From Phoronis australis (lineage: Eukaryota; Phoronida; Phoronidae): a stretch of 64,000 bases of DNA. Of the stretch, positions 1-12,700 are shown one piece after another; position 1 is the first letter of the stretch, and each line of letters opens with the position of its first letter. Location of the stretch: assembly GCA_002633005.1 (NCBI GenBank), contig NMRA01000048.1, positions 734,148-798,147 of the forward strand, given 5' to 3'. Position numbers and translations under genes: made by a program. Below the pieces are notes generated by a model. The model ran no database searches, had not been told where the DNA came from, and worked only from the letters and a program-made list of their open reading frames with translations.

Positions 1-1076
1 AACGCCATCGTGCATTCTAGTCTTGTTGACATGTGAACGGTGTTTTATTATTGGGCGTAGTTTTTATGACGCTATAAAATTAGCCATCAGTCATACATGA
101 CATTTTGCGACACATTTGAACTGTTGTTCAGTTTATGTTACCAGTTTATATGGATGCGTTAAAGTAGTTTTTTTTCGTGTCATGAGAGTTGACAAAGTAA
201 ACCTAACCTTACTCTTGTTCACCTCTATTGGTCTAAAGGAAAATTCCATATTTTCAAAAATGAAACACTTGACCACTGCTGAAATGGGGTTGGGCTCCCC
301 AACGTCACCCCATGGCAGCTTTGAGGGGCAGGTTTAAAAATAGGTCGGGCTAGTCATGCTATTTTTGGCCTTATAACTGCCCTTCAAAACAGCTTCTTTG
401 AATGCACTGTCATGCCTCCACGTATGGGGTCTCTTCAGCTTATGAAGTTAGCAATAAATCACCCACCTGACTTTTTTACTCGTCCTCGCGACGGCGTTAA
501 GTGCTTTGAGCTTATTCTGAAGCTTCTTAACGATATCTTTATCAGCCATTTTACCGTCGACAATCCGACGGTTTCAGAATCATTTAGATGAATATCTCCC
601 CCGACTGCTGTTCATAAATTTTTGTGGATCAAGTGTTATTACAGCCTGCGTAGTGATACTGTCGATAGTTACAGAGAAAATCAATTACTGTTATATGTGC
701 ATATGCACGCTAAATAAATCTTGATTTACAAACACGGACTCGATGTAATTTATCTGTGTGACTTTGTCTTGCTTGACAAGTTACATTAGTAAAGTATATA
801 AAGGCAATGGGTAACCACGGTTCAATTAAGTATTAAAATGATGGAACCACTGAATCTGGATAAAATTTTCGGTCCTGAATGATTGCTGGAATAGGTATCG
901 ATAAGGTACTTGTAGACGTAAGATTTATCACCCTTTTCTACTTTTAGATTTACGAGGTGTGACAAAAATATCACCAAGTATAATATTTGAAGCGTTGACA
1001 GGGATGCCCTCAGACAAAGTATTCAAATGTACACATAAACTTTAAAATAAAGTCATAGCACAGCTAATATGAGTAT
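1..1076. other. Non-coding stretch, no gene seen
   Basis: I read both strands and found no exon with a convincing splice pair and no recognisable repeat before the MITE at 1082. The only open frame above 60 codons, at 116-337, has no splice context and a noise-like composition. Confidence 0.5.
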
Positions 1077-1081
1077 GTTTT

Positions 1082-1337
1082 CATGCGCGCACCCAGGGGG
1101 GCTCGGGGGGGGGCTCGAACGAGTCCCCCCACTTAGTGAAGAGGGCAAAAAGGTCCACACCAGAGAAACAAAAGTTCGAGTAAACGAGACAAAAGTGCAC
1201 TAAAAAGACGCAGACGCACAATTCACAGTTGGGAATGTGGTACCCCGTTTTTTTAAACCTCCCGATTTTTTGTCAACAAAAGGTCCACATCGACAGAAAT
1301 TCGAACTCCCCCATTTTGAAGGCTGGGTGCGCGCATG
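1082..1337 (-). mobile_element. MITE, family B copy 1 (256 bp, 5-bp TSD)
   Basis: A non-autonomous terminal-inverted-repeat element. The left end CATGCGCGCACCCAG (1082-1096) is matched by its perfect reverse complement at 1323-1337. It is flanked by the direct repeat GTTTT (1077-1081 and 1338-1342), which is the mark of insertion with a 5-bp target duplication. The interior is GC-rich near one end and holds no ORF. A second copy in opposite orientation lies at 21004-21280 and shares the interior, for example the phrase GATGTGGACCTTTT. The superfamily is not assigned, because the termini do not match one I can name. Confidence 0.85.
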
Positions 1338-1342
1338 GTTTT

Positions 1343-2001
1343 AACCTTTCGTAGGTACATTTAACAATGAGGGTACGCCAAGATATCATGTTATTATGTC
1401 AAGGTAGCACTTTGGATGATTCATTAGCAAATCATAATTTTTGCAATGAGGTGAAAGAAGTATGATATGTCACTTGTGGCCGCTGTTTCTTGGTAATGCT
1501 CGTTTTAATTTATGAGTATATATATCTAGCATTAGTGTCCAATACACGGAGTCATTATTCTGACGACAGTAGCAATTCTTTAGAAACGCCAACAGCTGTG
1601 ATGAATGTCAAAATCCTTGATATATATATATCTTTAAAACTGCTTTAAGACAGATTTTTGTGAAAAACAATATTTTTTTTATTTTGTCTACTATTTGTTA
1701 TAATTTTGCTTTTTACTCAGATCAGAAATGAATAAACTTGTGGAGAACTGACCTTTCACGAGTGCTTAAAATCACATTCATTAAGAATGTCTTGCCACTA
1801 CGGGCCATTTTATACGCCGAGCATGGCATTTTAAAAAAAACAATAACGCCACCGGCAGTTTTTCCCGATCGCTTGTCACCTGATAAAGTGAGGACAATTA
1901 ACTTGAGGTCAGTTTTATAACGACAAGTAGTCCAAGTCAAAAGTTCTTTTGTTGACAATAGCACTAACTTCCGTTACCTTTCTGTTTTAATTTTTTCATC
2001 T
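1343..2001. other. 3' flank of the 2.0-4.7 kb gene
   Basis: No further exon is supported. On the minus strand a T-rich stretch around 1670-1690 reads as AATAAA-type polyadenylation sequence and could end the transcript of the gene stopping at 2002. The short ORFs on both strands at 1722-1964 mirror each other and lack splice context. Confidence 0.35.
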
Positions 2002-4668
2002 TCATCCACCGGTGTTTCTGTTCCAGTATCGGATAGTCTCCGGTTTTGTGGCAAACTCAAATACATGCTGTTCAAGTGGAGAATCGTCGACGAAAATACT
2101 CCTGCCACTAAAGATGTACTAGTACCTGGTACTGTGTGGATCCATTCGATTTGTATAATGCCACGGCAACGCAATTTGCGCGTTTTCGTTTGACTTAGCT
2201 AGATAGGCCAGGCTGACTCATTCGCTCACAAGTAACCAACAGAAACTGACAACTGTTGCATCTCCACAGCCTTGACTAGTTGGTCAAATTTCGATGTGGT
2301 GTATTAATTTCATCTGAGACGTTCTTTTCCAAAATAGGTGTAATCCACAATGCCCTGTCTTCCATAATCTTGTGGTCAAAATCTTTACTGAAGCCTTACA
2401 AAGTCTGTTAGAACAAGCTCATCGCGTAGCTCATATACACCGAATATTCATCCGGTATTTAGTGAACTCAATAAATATTTTCAAGTCGTCCTCTGCAAAC
2501 TATGCAAACCACACATAAGCCAACACGACGAGCTAATGCGAAAATAAACGTTCATCCGCTATTTGATATAATACAAAAGCACACTTAGTTAAGTTTGCTT
2601 TTACAAGTACAATTGTGTGTTTATTGTCGTCTGCTATGTACATAGCGACACGTCTGACAACGGAAGACACCTTGAGCACCTTTTTATGTCTGATTGGGAA
2701 TCACGTGACAACGCATTGTCTGCTGCGCAGTTGTAGGGCGTTTATCACCTCTGGAGGGGTCTTTCTGTCAAATCAACATGAATTTGTTTTAAAAATATTG
2801 TGACAAACGCAGGCTCTTCATATTAACAATTGGTAACACTTAAGCTCGTAACGCATGGATACGGTGATGCAATAGTCAAACGCTGCATTATCTATTCTGA
2901 TTATCAGGGGACCGGGAAACGATTTCATGATAGCGCCTCTGGTACCCGCGTTTTGAGTTTGCTCACCAGGTACAGGTTATTTTCAGCGTTTGTGTGGAAT
3001 TTGTACCGGAGTTTAGAGGTACACACATCAAACGATTCCCATCCCTGCTTATAACTTTTTATTCTAAGCAAAATTTGCAGCACAAATAATCCATATTATT
3101 TTGACCAAAACACGCGAATCTATATTACTTGACTTAATCAAGCATTTTTGTCTTCTTTTATTAATGTGGAGGCTATACATTTTGGTAATAATTTGCAATT
3201 CTTGCCATTGCACGTTTTACGCCCTAACGCCTGTGTGTGAAACTGTGGGCATAATTCCAGATATTATCTCAGTGGAATTAGGCGCGTATTTGAGACATTT
3301 CAATAAAACTATAAAACACGTTTTGAGAATAGTAAGTGCATGAAACGTGACTTAGTCTACCTGTTACGAAATGGTAAAAGTTTAAGTCCATTCAATCAGG
3401 CATTAACTGCATAATGATATGATGTACTAAGAATGGACAAAAATACAAAACATGGCAAGGGATATTCGCCTGCGCCTACATGTGAAGCTCAGACGCATAC
3501 GCCTGTATTTCAAACACTTGAGCAGCAATTTTTTCATGAAAATGTCTTTTCATGAATGCATGCACATGAGTCTGAATACGTCGAAATGTGCTTTTAGGTG
3601 CGCGGCCAGAGCGAGCATTTATCGAGCACGACATCTGGCGGATAAGATAAAGACGGATTTTTGTGTTGCTTAGTCCTCGAGAGTGCAATTAAGTTGTCTT
3701 CTTGACCAGATTATGACCTTTTCGTTTCGCTTGATTATATCTTTCCACTTTTTCATAAGTGCGTAGTTAGGATACTGCATTGTACATGTAAGAGACAACG
3801 TATTGCAGGTCTATAACAAGAGATTATAGGAGGAGGAACAAACTTGTGAATAGTGAACATTTAACAAGCACTCGAGTGTCACAAACACACGGTCAACCTA
3901 CAGTGTAGTCTCGGATGGTCCTCAATTCTTATTCCCCGTGTTGTCGCCGAACTTTCTGGTTCTATTAGAAACTTACGAAGTGTACTAACTGAAACCAGTG
4001 CACTTCGAATGCTTTTGGCGGGATCCTCTACGTTAATCTAACATGCTTCATGAAAATTGTTTTCCTAGTGAAGCGGTTTTGAACACTGTTTTAAGAAACC
4101 TTGGAGCATGCACTGTCAGCTGAGTGGAGGTTGAACGTCTCCATGTTAATATTACACCTTGGCAATAGTTTTCAAGCTTTTACTTCGCCAGTGTCTTTGA
4201 CAGCAAAAGTAAATGCAATACAAAACAGAGGAATAGAATTTAACGTCTCGATTGCATATTACTACGGTAAAGAGCAGCAACAATCAATTCTTTTTAATTT
4301 TTAATGACTTAAACATTTGATATTCCTAATAGCATTCAATTTGATCACTACGAAAATCTAACATTCGTTTTGACCACTGCGAATATCTAGCATACGTTTC
4401 AATCACCGCGGATGTCTTTTTCATTTAAAGCAGCAAATATTTTGGACACGATTGATGTATGCGGTCACTAGTAGCGCGGCAACAAATTTTAAATCGATCT
4501 TTACCTGTGTGTTGTTTCAACCACATTCTTTGGGTGAGCTGCAATCCCGGTATCCGTTACTTTTGCTATACCTGGCTTAAATTTGCCAGGAGCTGTTTTC
4601 GGTTTATCCTTCTTGTTCCCCCCTGTCGTCTGGACTCCAACTGCATGAATTTTCGCACTGAGATTCAT
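2002..4668 (-). CDS. Unnamed small three-exon gene, 108 aa; candidate ciliary gene
   Basis: I do not recognise this protein. Exons: 4505-4668 (ATG, 54 codons + 2 nt), 2967-3063 and 2002-2067 (stop TGA). Donors are CACAG|GTAAAG and ACCTG|GTGAGC; acceptors are TTTTGCTTAG|A and CTTGAACAG|C. Phases agree at both junctions: exon 1 leaves AG and exon 2 supplies A, giving Arg55; exon 2 then closes in phase 0. An in-frame TGA just upstream of the ATG sets the start. Residues 1-54 are basic and low in hydrophobics (NKKDKPKTAPGKFKPG). Residues 56-108 are aromatic- and Asn-rich, with GWESFDVCTSKLRYKF and ending RYWNRNTGG. There is no signal peptide or membrane span. Two RFX X-box-type sites lie 1.5-1.9 kb upstream, so a ciliary role is inferred, not shown. 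Exon 3 is the least certain; a weak GTGGAT donor just before the stop could extend the gene. Confidence 0.58.
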
Positions 4669-6141
4669 GGTTCATGTATTACAAACGAATACACAAAGTT
4701 TTTGAATAAACTCGCACGCCAAGATTCCCTTAAGTGACACCGTGGTATTCAGATGATGTCATAACTAGCCAGTTACATTTGAGGCTTATCTCGTCGACTC
4801 TCCTCGGCTGTTGCGACTGCGAATAACACAGCATATGTGAAGCTTTACTTCGCTCATCACAATGTTATCTTCCTGAAAGATGACATTACATAAGCCGCAA
4901 ATCCATGCGGTGTTTCAGGAGAAAAACTGTTATCGAGGTTTTCATAGGACACTCACACATTCCAATAATATCTCCCTGCACACGTAACTCTGTGTAGACG
5001 TCTTTCCTTCTTTACTGCGATATCCGTACTCTTTGATTTGAAAACCAACTTAATGTTCACATGAAATTTCAAATATGATTTGTTACTTTAATCACTCTTA
5101 TCCGACGAAAGTTGGTAGACATAATTTACAACTTCCTTGATTAAGTCAAGGAATTAGTTAATATTTTTTAGAGCTATTGCTAAGTTTGATTTAAAATTTG
5201 ATTCCCTGTACAGGATTTTAATCAATTAATCCACTTCTTTGGTATCCATTCTTTCCGCGAAAGTCAACAACATCATCACGTTATATTCCTCTTCTGAATG
5301 AAGTATATACAATTGCCCAAAATTCGTGTAGAAATATGTATCTCAAACGATAACGAGTTGCTTCACGAAACCGATATATCTTCGTTGCCCACTCTCCGTG
5401 ATGGTACACAACCCCTCTTAATGATGGTCAGTCCAGTGTGATCGAACTTCAGACTAACATATCAATTTCGAGGTAAATCTATGTACATTTTCTCCAGTGC
5501 CCTGTCCAGATTTACCCATGTACTTGAACCTCACCGTCCGAGAGTTGTTTAAACACGTGGGCATTTGTAGGTGATCTCTGTGCTTAGTTCTATAGATTTG
5601 CTCTTGAATCCGCTCTTATCTTTAATGTTTCGTAGCAATTCAATATCCACCACGATTATACACGATGTAGCCCAACATACGTATTACGTCGTCTGATAAG
5701 GATGCGGTATCGACTACACAGTGATGGAATCCGTGCTTAACTATTTAGATGACACGAATATGATTATAGGTTCATCTTCCCCTCGGGCCATTTTACCATT
5801 ACACATGCTTTTATGCCAGATATTTACATTGTTATATAAAAAGGTATCGTTCAAGGGTGAGTCTTTTTTAACATTTAGTTATTGAAGCTGTTAGATTCAC
5901 CCTGATTATGATAGATTGTGTTAATTCTAGATGTATCACAATTCAGCACCTGTTCTTGTTAAGCAGGTCGTTAAAAACCGGTTGACTAATCTCGTTTTAA
6001 AAGTTCAAAATACATAGCAAGTTTTCTATAGTGACTAATTCTTCGAAGCAAGCTTTTCGGAAATTTTAATAACCTAGATAGAAAATTTCGTATTCCAGCA
6101 ATTTGTAAATCCCCGGTGTTTTTTGCAGCCGTTGTATCTCT

Positions 6142-6154
6142 GTTGCTAGGCAAC
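6142..6154. promoter_or_regulatory. RFX X-box-like site
   Basis: The sequence GTTGCTAGGCAAC is a near-perfect palindrome with an intact GGCAAC half-site and a GTTGC left half. It lies about 1.5 kb upstream of the ATG at 4668 on the minus strand and about 450 bp from the perfect X-box at 6605. RFX factors drive ciliary genes in animals through such sites. Confidence 0.5.
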
Positions 6155-6604
6155 CCCGCTTAGAAAATAAACGGACGCGTGCGTTCGTCGTGCATTAAAC
6201 TATTTACATTCGTGTATTTAAACCTGCTAAACCAACAAAACGTTTTTAAGTGTTTGCATTGGCAGTAAGGTTGCTGTTATTAAAATCCGTTAACACAATG
6301 TCAATTAAATCGTGCTCAGTTGACAAAAACATTACACGCTACTGGTATCGTCTGATTTGATAGCCTTTAATTGCACATTTCATGCCTCCTCTGAGTGGTG
6401 AAAATAAAATTCAGTTGAAATACGTCCTCATTAAGTTCTATATTTTGGGAGCGGTCTTTGTCGTAAGCGGGCGCCAATTAATTCGCCCAAAGGGTTAGTA
6501 ACGACTACCCATATCAGTAGCAATTTTGTAAGGGGTAACCTTTGTTGACATCACAAAATGTGGCTTACTATCCCTTTGACTTGGAAAACAAATAAAAGCA
6601 AAAT

Positions 6605-6618
6605 GTTACCATGGCAAC
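6605..6618. promoter_or_regulatory. Canonical RFX X-box
   Basis: The sequence GTTACCATGGCAAC matches GTTRCC-N2-GGYAAC without mismatch. It lies between the stop of the gene ending at 6739 and the start of the small gene at 4668, so it is best placed to act on the latter, although 1.9 kb is far for an X-box unless an upstream non-coding exon exists. Confidence 0.6.
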
Positions 6619-6738
6619 CGAATAACACTAAGTAAAAAAACGACAATTTCCGTACGCTTACTCTTGCTCTTTTACTGTCACACGAAGGTGATTCTTAGTA
6701 GGATCTCAAAAACGAGAGAAACCCCGCGTGAGAGTTGG

Positions 6739-9700
6739 TTAAACGTTGTACAATCTGTGTGAACCGTCACATTTGAAGACTGATTTAGGCAAAATTTCAA
6801 GCCTCCAGTTAGCCATCCTTCCCTTGGCTTTTTTATTGGTGTGACTGAAATTGCTTGAACAACTGAAAGTCAGCTGAAACTTTTGTTTATACATAACTTT
6901 TACTAAAAATTTGTAGAGACAATATAAAATATCTAACCAACCAGAAGTCATACTATGATTCTTGGTTGGTTAGATTCACATCAAACATAAAAATTATCAA
7001 AATAGGTTCTAATTGACCTCTAGTTGTAGTTTACTGCGCATTTTCAAGGTTATCTTCTCAGGATATTCGATGCAAAAAACTGTTACAAATCAAAAGTTCT
7101 AATTTCTGCTGACGTTGCACATCGAGTAACACGCTCCCCAACGTCGGAAGAAAATTACAGTGAGTTTTACAGACATTTTGAATTGACGAAAATTCGCGTC
7201 AATTTTGTCTAACTAATCACTTTAAGTCGTGTAATTTTTTGTAACTGTAGGTCAATGTAACATTGCAAAAATGTTACAATTCATTACGTTGTTGACGGCT
7301 ATCTGATATCTGATGTACTTATTAAGTTAGCAATAGATGTCGCTCAAAACAAGCTTTCCGAACCAGCAGTCTCGAAGGCACTCATCAGTTGGCGAGACCG
7401 GCTCGACCGCGAATCGACTCAGTCACCAGGTGGCAAGACCGTCTCGTCAACAGATTCTGCTCGACACCGCACATCAGTGTTGTGGCCAAATATCTAAATA
7501 TCAACATTTGGCAAGTCTGCCAAAAATTGTTCGGTAAAGCCTGGACAATTTACGAGTAAAGGAAGCAGGAGTAAATTTAGCGAAAGCAGAAATTGTAGCT
7601 TGACATTACTTTTGATGCCCGGTATTACAAGATAACGTAATTCGCAATTTCGGTTGCCCCGCCGTACTGAACGCATCTGACTAAAAATCACAGTAAAGAC
7701 CTGGGCCCGATCTCTAATCTTTGTACTCGAAACGAAGTCGAAACTATTTTTGACAATTTCTCTGCTCCATTTGTGCAAATTTAAGATAATTGGTTATTAG
7801 ACTGTGCTCGAATACATTATAGTTTATGCATAGGAGTTTCTAGTTCAAGTTTGCCCCTGAAGACCCTTATATCCGTGCTACAAACTCGAGTAAAAACTCG
7901 AAATTTCGAGTTCAAACTCGAACTTAATGCTTTAATATTGGGTTTACAAACTGTGAACTAAGGGCAATAAATTATCTACGTAAGTTATTGTGTACTCGAG
8001 CATAGAATAATAGACACTTATCTTGAGTTCGCCCAAAGTAGAGTAGAAAATGCCAAACCTAATTTCGAGTTCCATTTCGAGTAAAAAGATTGGAGACCGG
8101 GCCCTGGTCGCGGATTTAATCGCATAGTGTGGGTCTTCGAGGTAAATGAAAGTCGACTCGTCAAGTATTGCAAAGCAAAATGTCGTAGAAATTTGTTCAA
8201 ATGACGAGAATGAAAATTTTACCAGTGAAAGAGGATCGAAGCACCAGAAATGAAACCCTACTGTTTGGCACTTGACATTACGTTCGATGCTCAATATCAA
8301 AATACGGTTTTGTGTTTTTTTGACTGAAAATACGCGCGAAATCGCGTAGAGATCACCGGGTGTTACCAAAATAACACGAGCAGTGTTGGCTTATGAAGAA
8401 AGTGGTCTCGGATCATGTGGAGAATTTTTCGCTTACACTGGTCACCGCTCAGATTCCCTTAGCCCCAGACAACTTTTACGATGCCTACTCAGCACGCCCT
8501 TTGTATTGATGTAGATCTGAGCTAATGAAGTGGAAAGGTAATAGCTAGCATTGCTGTCTCAACAAAGGTTGTTGTGAGTACCCTCAATTTGGTTATCTCT
8601 GACATTTGCAGAGTTATAGTCTGCAACTCTGGAGAGTAGTTTTAAATTGGTACATTATAAATATTACAAAATGACTAAAAAGGTTAACTTGTGTTTATCT
8701 TCACAAAGGGCCACCTCCCAAAGGAACGATATGTTTCGTATTGGTTTTCGTTATTTAATTTTTAATGCTTCTGCCCACTTGTTTTTTTCCTACCGAGAAC
8801 GGGTTGATAACTTTTTATCCAAGTTTTAAACTTGAAGTACCAAAACAGGTAGAGTTTGATCGCCAGCTAAACTTACTTAGTTAAGTTCATTGTGGACCCA
8901 TCCCTGAACTTAACACATTACAGGTGCACAAAACATTTCATTAAAATTTAATATTTATTAGAACTTAAATCATAAAATATATACAAAAGTGCATATATGT
9001 TGATAACCAAACTGAAGATTTGGAATCTCTGGGCAATTTTGGTGGCACTGACTATATAACTATTCTAGCTCTTTGTGAGTAATAAAAAATAAAAGTGGGC
9101 ACAAGTTAAGTACAACTGTTTCCTGGTCAAAAATCTGGTTAACTAGATTGAAAGAATATTAAAAAATGAATCCATGTGATATTGTTAACTCTGATCAGCG
9201 TTTGTTTATCCATCGAGTATATCAATACGCGCGGCAGTTTATCTTCAATTGTATCAATGGCTGTAGTTTTTGGATTATTAGTTTATCGAGTTTTAAAAAT
9301 CGAAAATCGTACTTGGTTGTTTTTTTTCAGCTGTATACCGTGGTTAATGCATTTTGAAAATTCGCCATTATGTACAGTCAGAAATCTGACTCAGATGTCC
9401 CGCTCTCTTTGATCCAGGTAAAAGCCACTCAGAAGGACGAGCGGTGAAAATTGCCGCATATCTTTAGAAATGTACGTATTATTCACGGCATGTACGACCG
9501 ACCCGCGCACTGCCTCGTGGTTATGATGAGTGAATGCCAAAATACTTTACTCAACCATTGTATAAGAGTATTCATCAGGAATTATTCGAACAGTGTCCAC
9601 TTCAGCTTCTAATAACTTTAATTCACCTTCCAATAAGACTAGTTCAAAATACGACACGCAACTGTGAACATTCAAATGAGCCCTCCATTCAACCTTGCAT

Positions 9701-12700
9701 CATTCACATGAAATACTCGAGATAATTTCGCACCATTGCAAACCTGTGCGAGTGTTGTGACACATTAAGCAGAAAGCAAAAACTTGTGGGCAAGAAGTCG
9801 GTGTTGGAATATAACGACCTCTTTGGGCGGTAGAGAGAACTTGTTAGTGTATAGAAATTAGAGACTACATTGCTCGCAGTTTTTAATAGTGACCCCCTTT
9901 TTTGTGCTCAGTTCACTGCGTAGAATGGGGGGGGGTACATTTATATTGAACGATACCCCTAAAATATGAATATTTCGCGAAAATATACCTTTCCTTAACG
10001 TGTGAGAACTGAATTCTGAACCTGAGAAAAGCTGACTACAGGGTTACTCGCAAGTGCTCACGGGACTTTGCTCTGAACAAAAAACGACTCGCAGTGACAA
10101 GCCAACGTCAATAAGCTTGATCCCGAGTTATTGCAAGCTGTCATCTGTTCATCGGTTACTTTTAAGTCATCAGATGGCTTGGTCTGTAAGCCGGGAATCC
10201 GGTCACTGAGGACCAATCAGATGTCTCAGCCGGTTAACTCAACGGAACCTGTGAAGTCAATCTAGTACGGGCTTTGCCGGAGTTTTTGCGTAGTTAAAGT
10301 GGTCGGCCTTGGAAATTATCTTTAAGTAGTGTGTTTATAGTTAAAAGTGTATCTTTGAGATCTCGATTTGTCATAAGACTTTAAAAGTGGTGCATTCATT
10401 TTCATAATCTTCGATTTGTTGGCATCTGAACAACTTTGGGGGTTTTATCATATAGTAACAAGCACTTATACCGCTAAGTAAAGACAAGTACACTCGTACG
10501 TTTTAACACTCTAAAAATACTATCAACGATTAAAATAGTTAAGATAAACATCAAACGCGCTCCTGTTTTTCAACTTGAATTTTAGTTTGATGATAAACTA
10601 TGAACTCGTATTGGTACTACATGTAAAAATGCACAGGCAGTTTTGTTTAACAACTTATTGTGAAATTGTAAAACATATTGGATCCCAAAACACTTGTGCA
10701 CATCTTTTCAGCTACATATTGTGTAATAGTATAGACCAGTTTGGATCTCGTTGTTACTTGCTGTACGACATTTCTGATGGATTTGAGAAATGAGCAAACA
10801 GTGAAACCTTTAGGCTGCAACTCTCAAACAAACAGCGATATCAGTTTCCCTATCTCCCTTTGACGTTAATTGACATATAAGTGTTTGTTTTAGTTATCAA
10901 TGAGTTTGAGAAGTATTCCTGATAAATATTGATTAAAATAAATACCCCCCTAACACCTTTTGATGTCTCAGTCATATTCACACTTACCTTTGAACAGTTT
11001 CTGGATTACTGAAACTGTGCTTTCTTGGTCGGCCCTTGTCGCCCTACAAAACAGTGAGTTAAGATGGCCATGATTAATTACTAACACCACGCATTTATCT
11101 ACCTTCATACTATCTTTCTACTTTCTTATCATTTCATAGTTTGACAATTTTAAATGATTTATGAGGCATAAATGACCAGATTAAAATGGGCACATGAAAC
11201 ATGTACAAGCAATATGAACGCATCAAGGTTGTAGTCGAGGGAAAGAATATTTCATCCCTTCATACCAAAAGAATCAGACAGCGAAAAGGTTTGAATTAAT
11301 AGGAAAGTTGTACGCTGATCCTTCCCGCTCCACAATAATATTCAGTAAGCTTGGTATTTATTTAAGCGTCTCTCAACCAAGTGGTTAATGACATGTATGG
11401 TGAGGTTACGCATGCCCAGTTGTTTGGAGAGTCTGAATAAATTGTACCTTTAAATGACCACACATGTCCCTGAGATTACATGCTAATGCATTTCGAAATC
11501 TGAATGCTTCATCAAAAGGTTAAATAATTCAGTTTCTATTATGAATCGGATGTTTATCTTCTTTTTTCAAATATATTTTCGGAACAAATAATCTGACTTT
11601 GCACTTGTGTTAGTAAACCAGCTAGCGTCATTTTCCTACGCGGATCCGGCGAATAAAAACGTTTGAGCGGAATTTAACTCAACAGACTTGGAAATGCTAT
11701 TTACAAACAATCATTTCAATCTGTTTTTTAATTATTACAATAAGAACGGGTTCGTCGCTCCGTTAAAAAGATTCGCTGATGACACGACGTGAATATAAAC
11801 ACTCCGTGCTGCACGAAAAGTTCAAGGATTACATAAAAACAGCGTGTTTACCTCCATTTTCTGCCTCTACAATCCTCGAAACACTTTTCCAAAGTCAAAT
11901 ACTGTATAACTACATGAGGTCTTTTCTAAACTCAATTAGTTGAATGCGTGCTTTCCTCGTGCGCAGCTGCTTCAGAAATCGGTTAATTTTGAACAGTACA
12001 GTACGTAATGTATTAAGGAAAGGTTTTCTTTCAATACAAAAGCGTTCCCGATAAGGTATGCGTTAAAGATCTCTTATGTTTTAAATTTTCTTGCCATTGA
12101 TTTTTGCCGATAGGTAACCGTGAATTACAGTCCCAAAAGGTTATCTTAGCAGATCGTAATTACTTTGCAAATGTAAATGTTTTACAACGAAACAACGACC
12201 TACGTATAGTTCATTGGTCTCTGTGACTACAAAATCGGAAACAAAAATTACGCCTTTGATTAAAAATGTGTTCAGTGAATAAGCCGCAACATGGAGTCAT
12301 GTCTGATTGTGGACGAAAATAAAAAACTCACAAGCATAGTAAATCCTGGACCAATTTCAAGGAATTTTAACGTCTTGTAACTTTAAGACCTACGTGTGTA
12401 TTTTGTTACTTTAAGACCTACATGTTCATAGTTCGGACACATAGTTTGAGTCTCACGGATTACACAGAGATCTCACTAATCCCTGTAAATAGCTTTAGAA
12501 AATCCGCTAAAACAACATATTTCCCCATAAATTGACCTATGTTCCTAACTTTGGAAATATAGAAGGGCGCCAAACTTTCTGTGGCATTACATTAAGCGCA
12601 CGTGACACAAAACTCCGACACAAAACATACATTCAGGTTGTTATAAGAGACTATTTCATACCAAAAACTACAACATAATTATTAATATTAATATCAAACA

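Larger units (their letters stand above)
4669..6738. other. Intergenic promoter region between two minus-strand genes
   Basis: No coding exon is supported here. The region holds the upstream sequence of the small gene starting at 4668 and the 3' flank of the gene ending at 6739. Its notable content is the pair of RFX X-box-like sites at 6142 and 6605, with a small CpG-bearing patch around 6165-6200. Confidence 0.5.

Noticed and set aside
1974-2174. 66-codon minus-strand frame ending PVDEDEKIKTER
   Set aside because: It begins at a TTG, lacks a good acceptor, and overlaps in another frame the exon (2002-2067) that chains in phase with two others.
7944-8369. 141-codon minus-strand ORF
   Set aside because: It covers degenerate internal repeats within an intron, has no splice pair, and its composition is that of translated AT-rich sequence.
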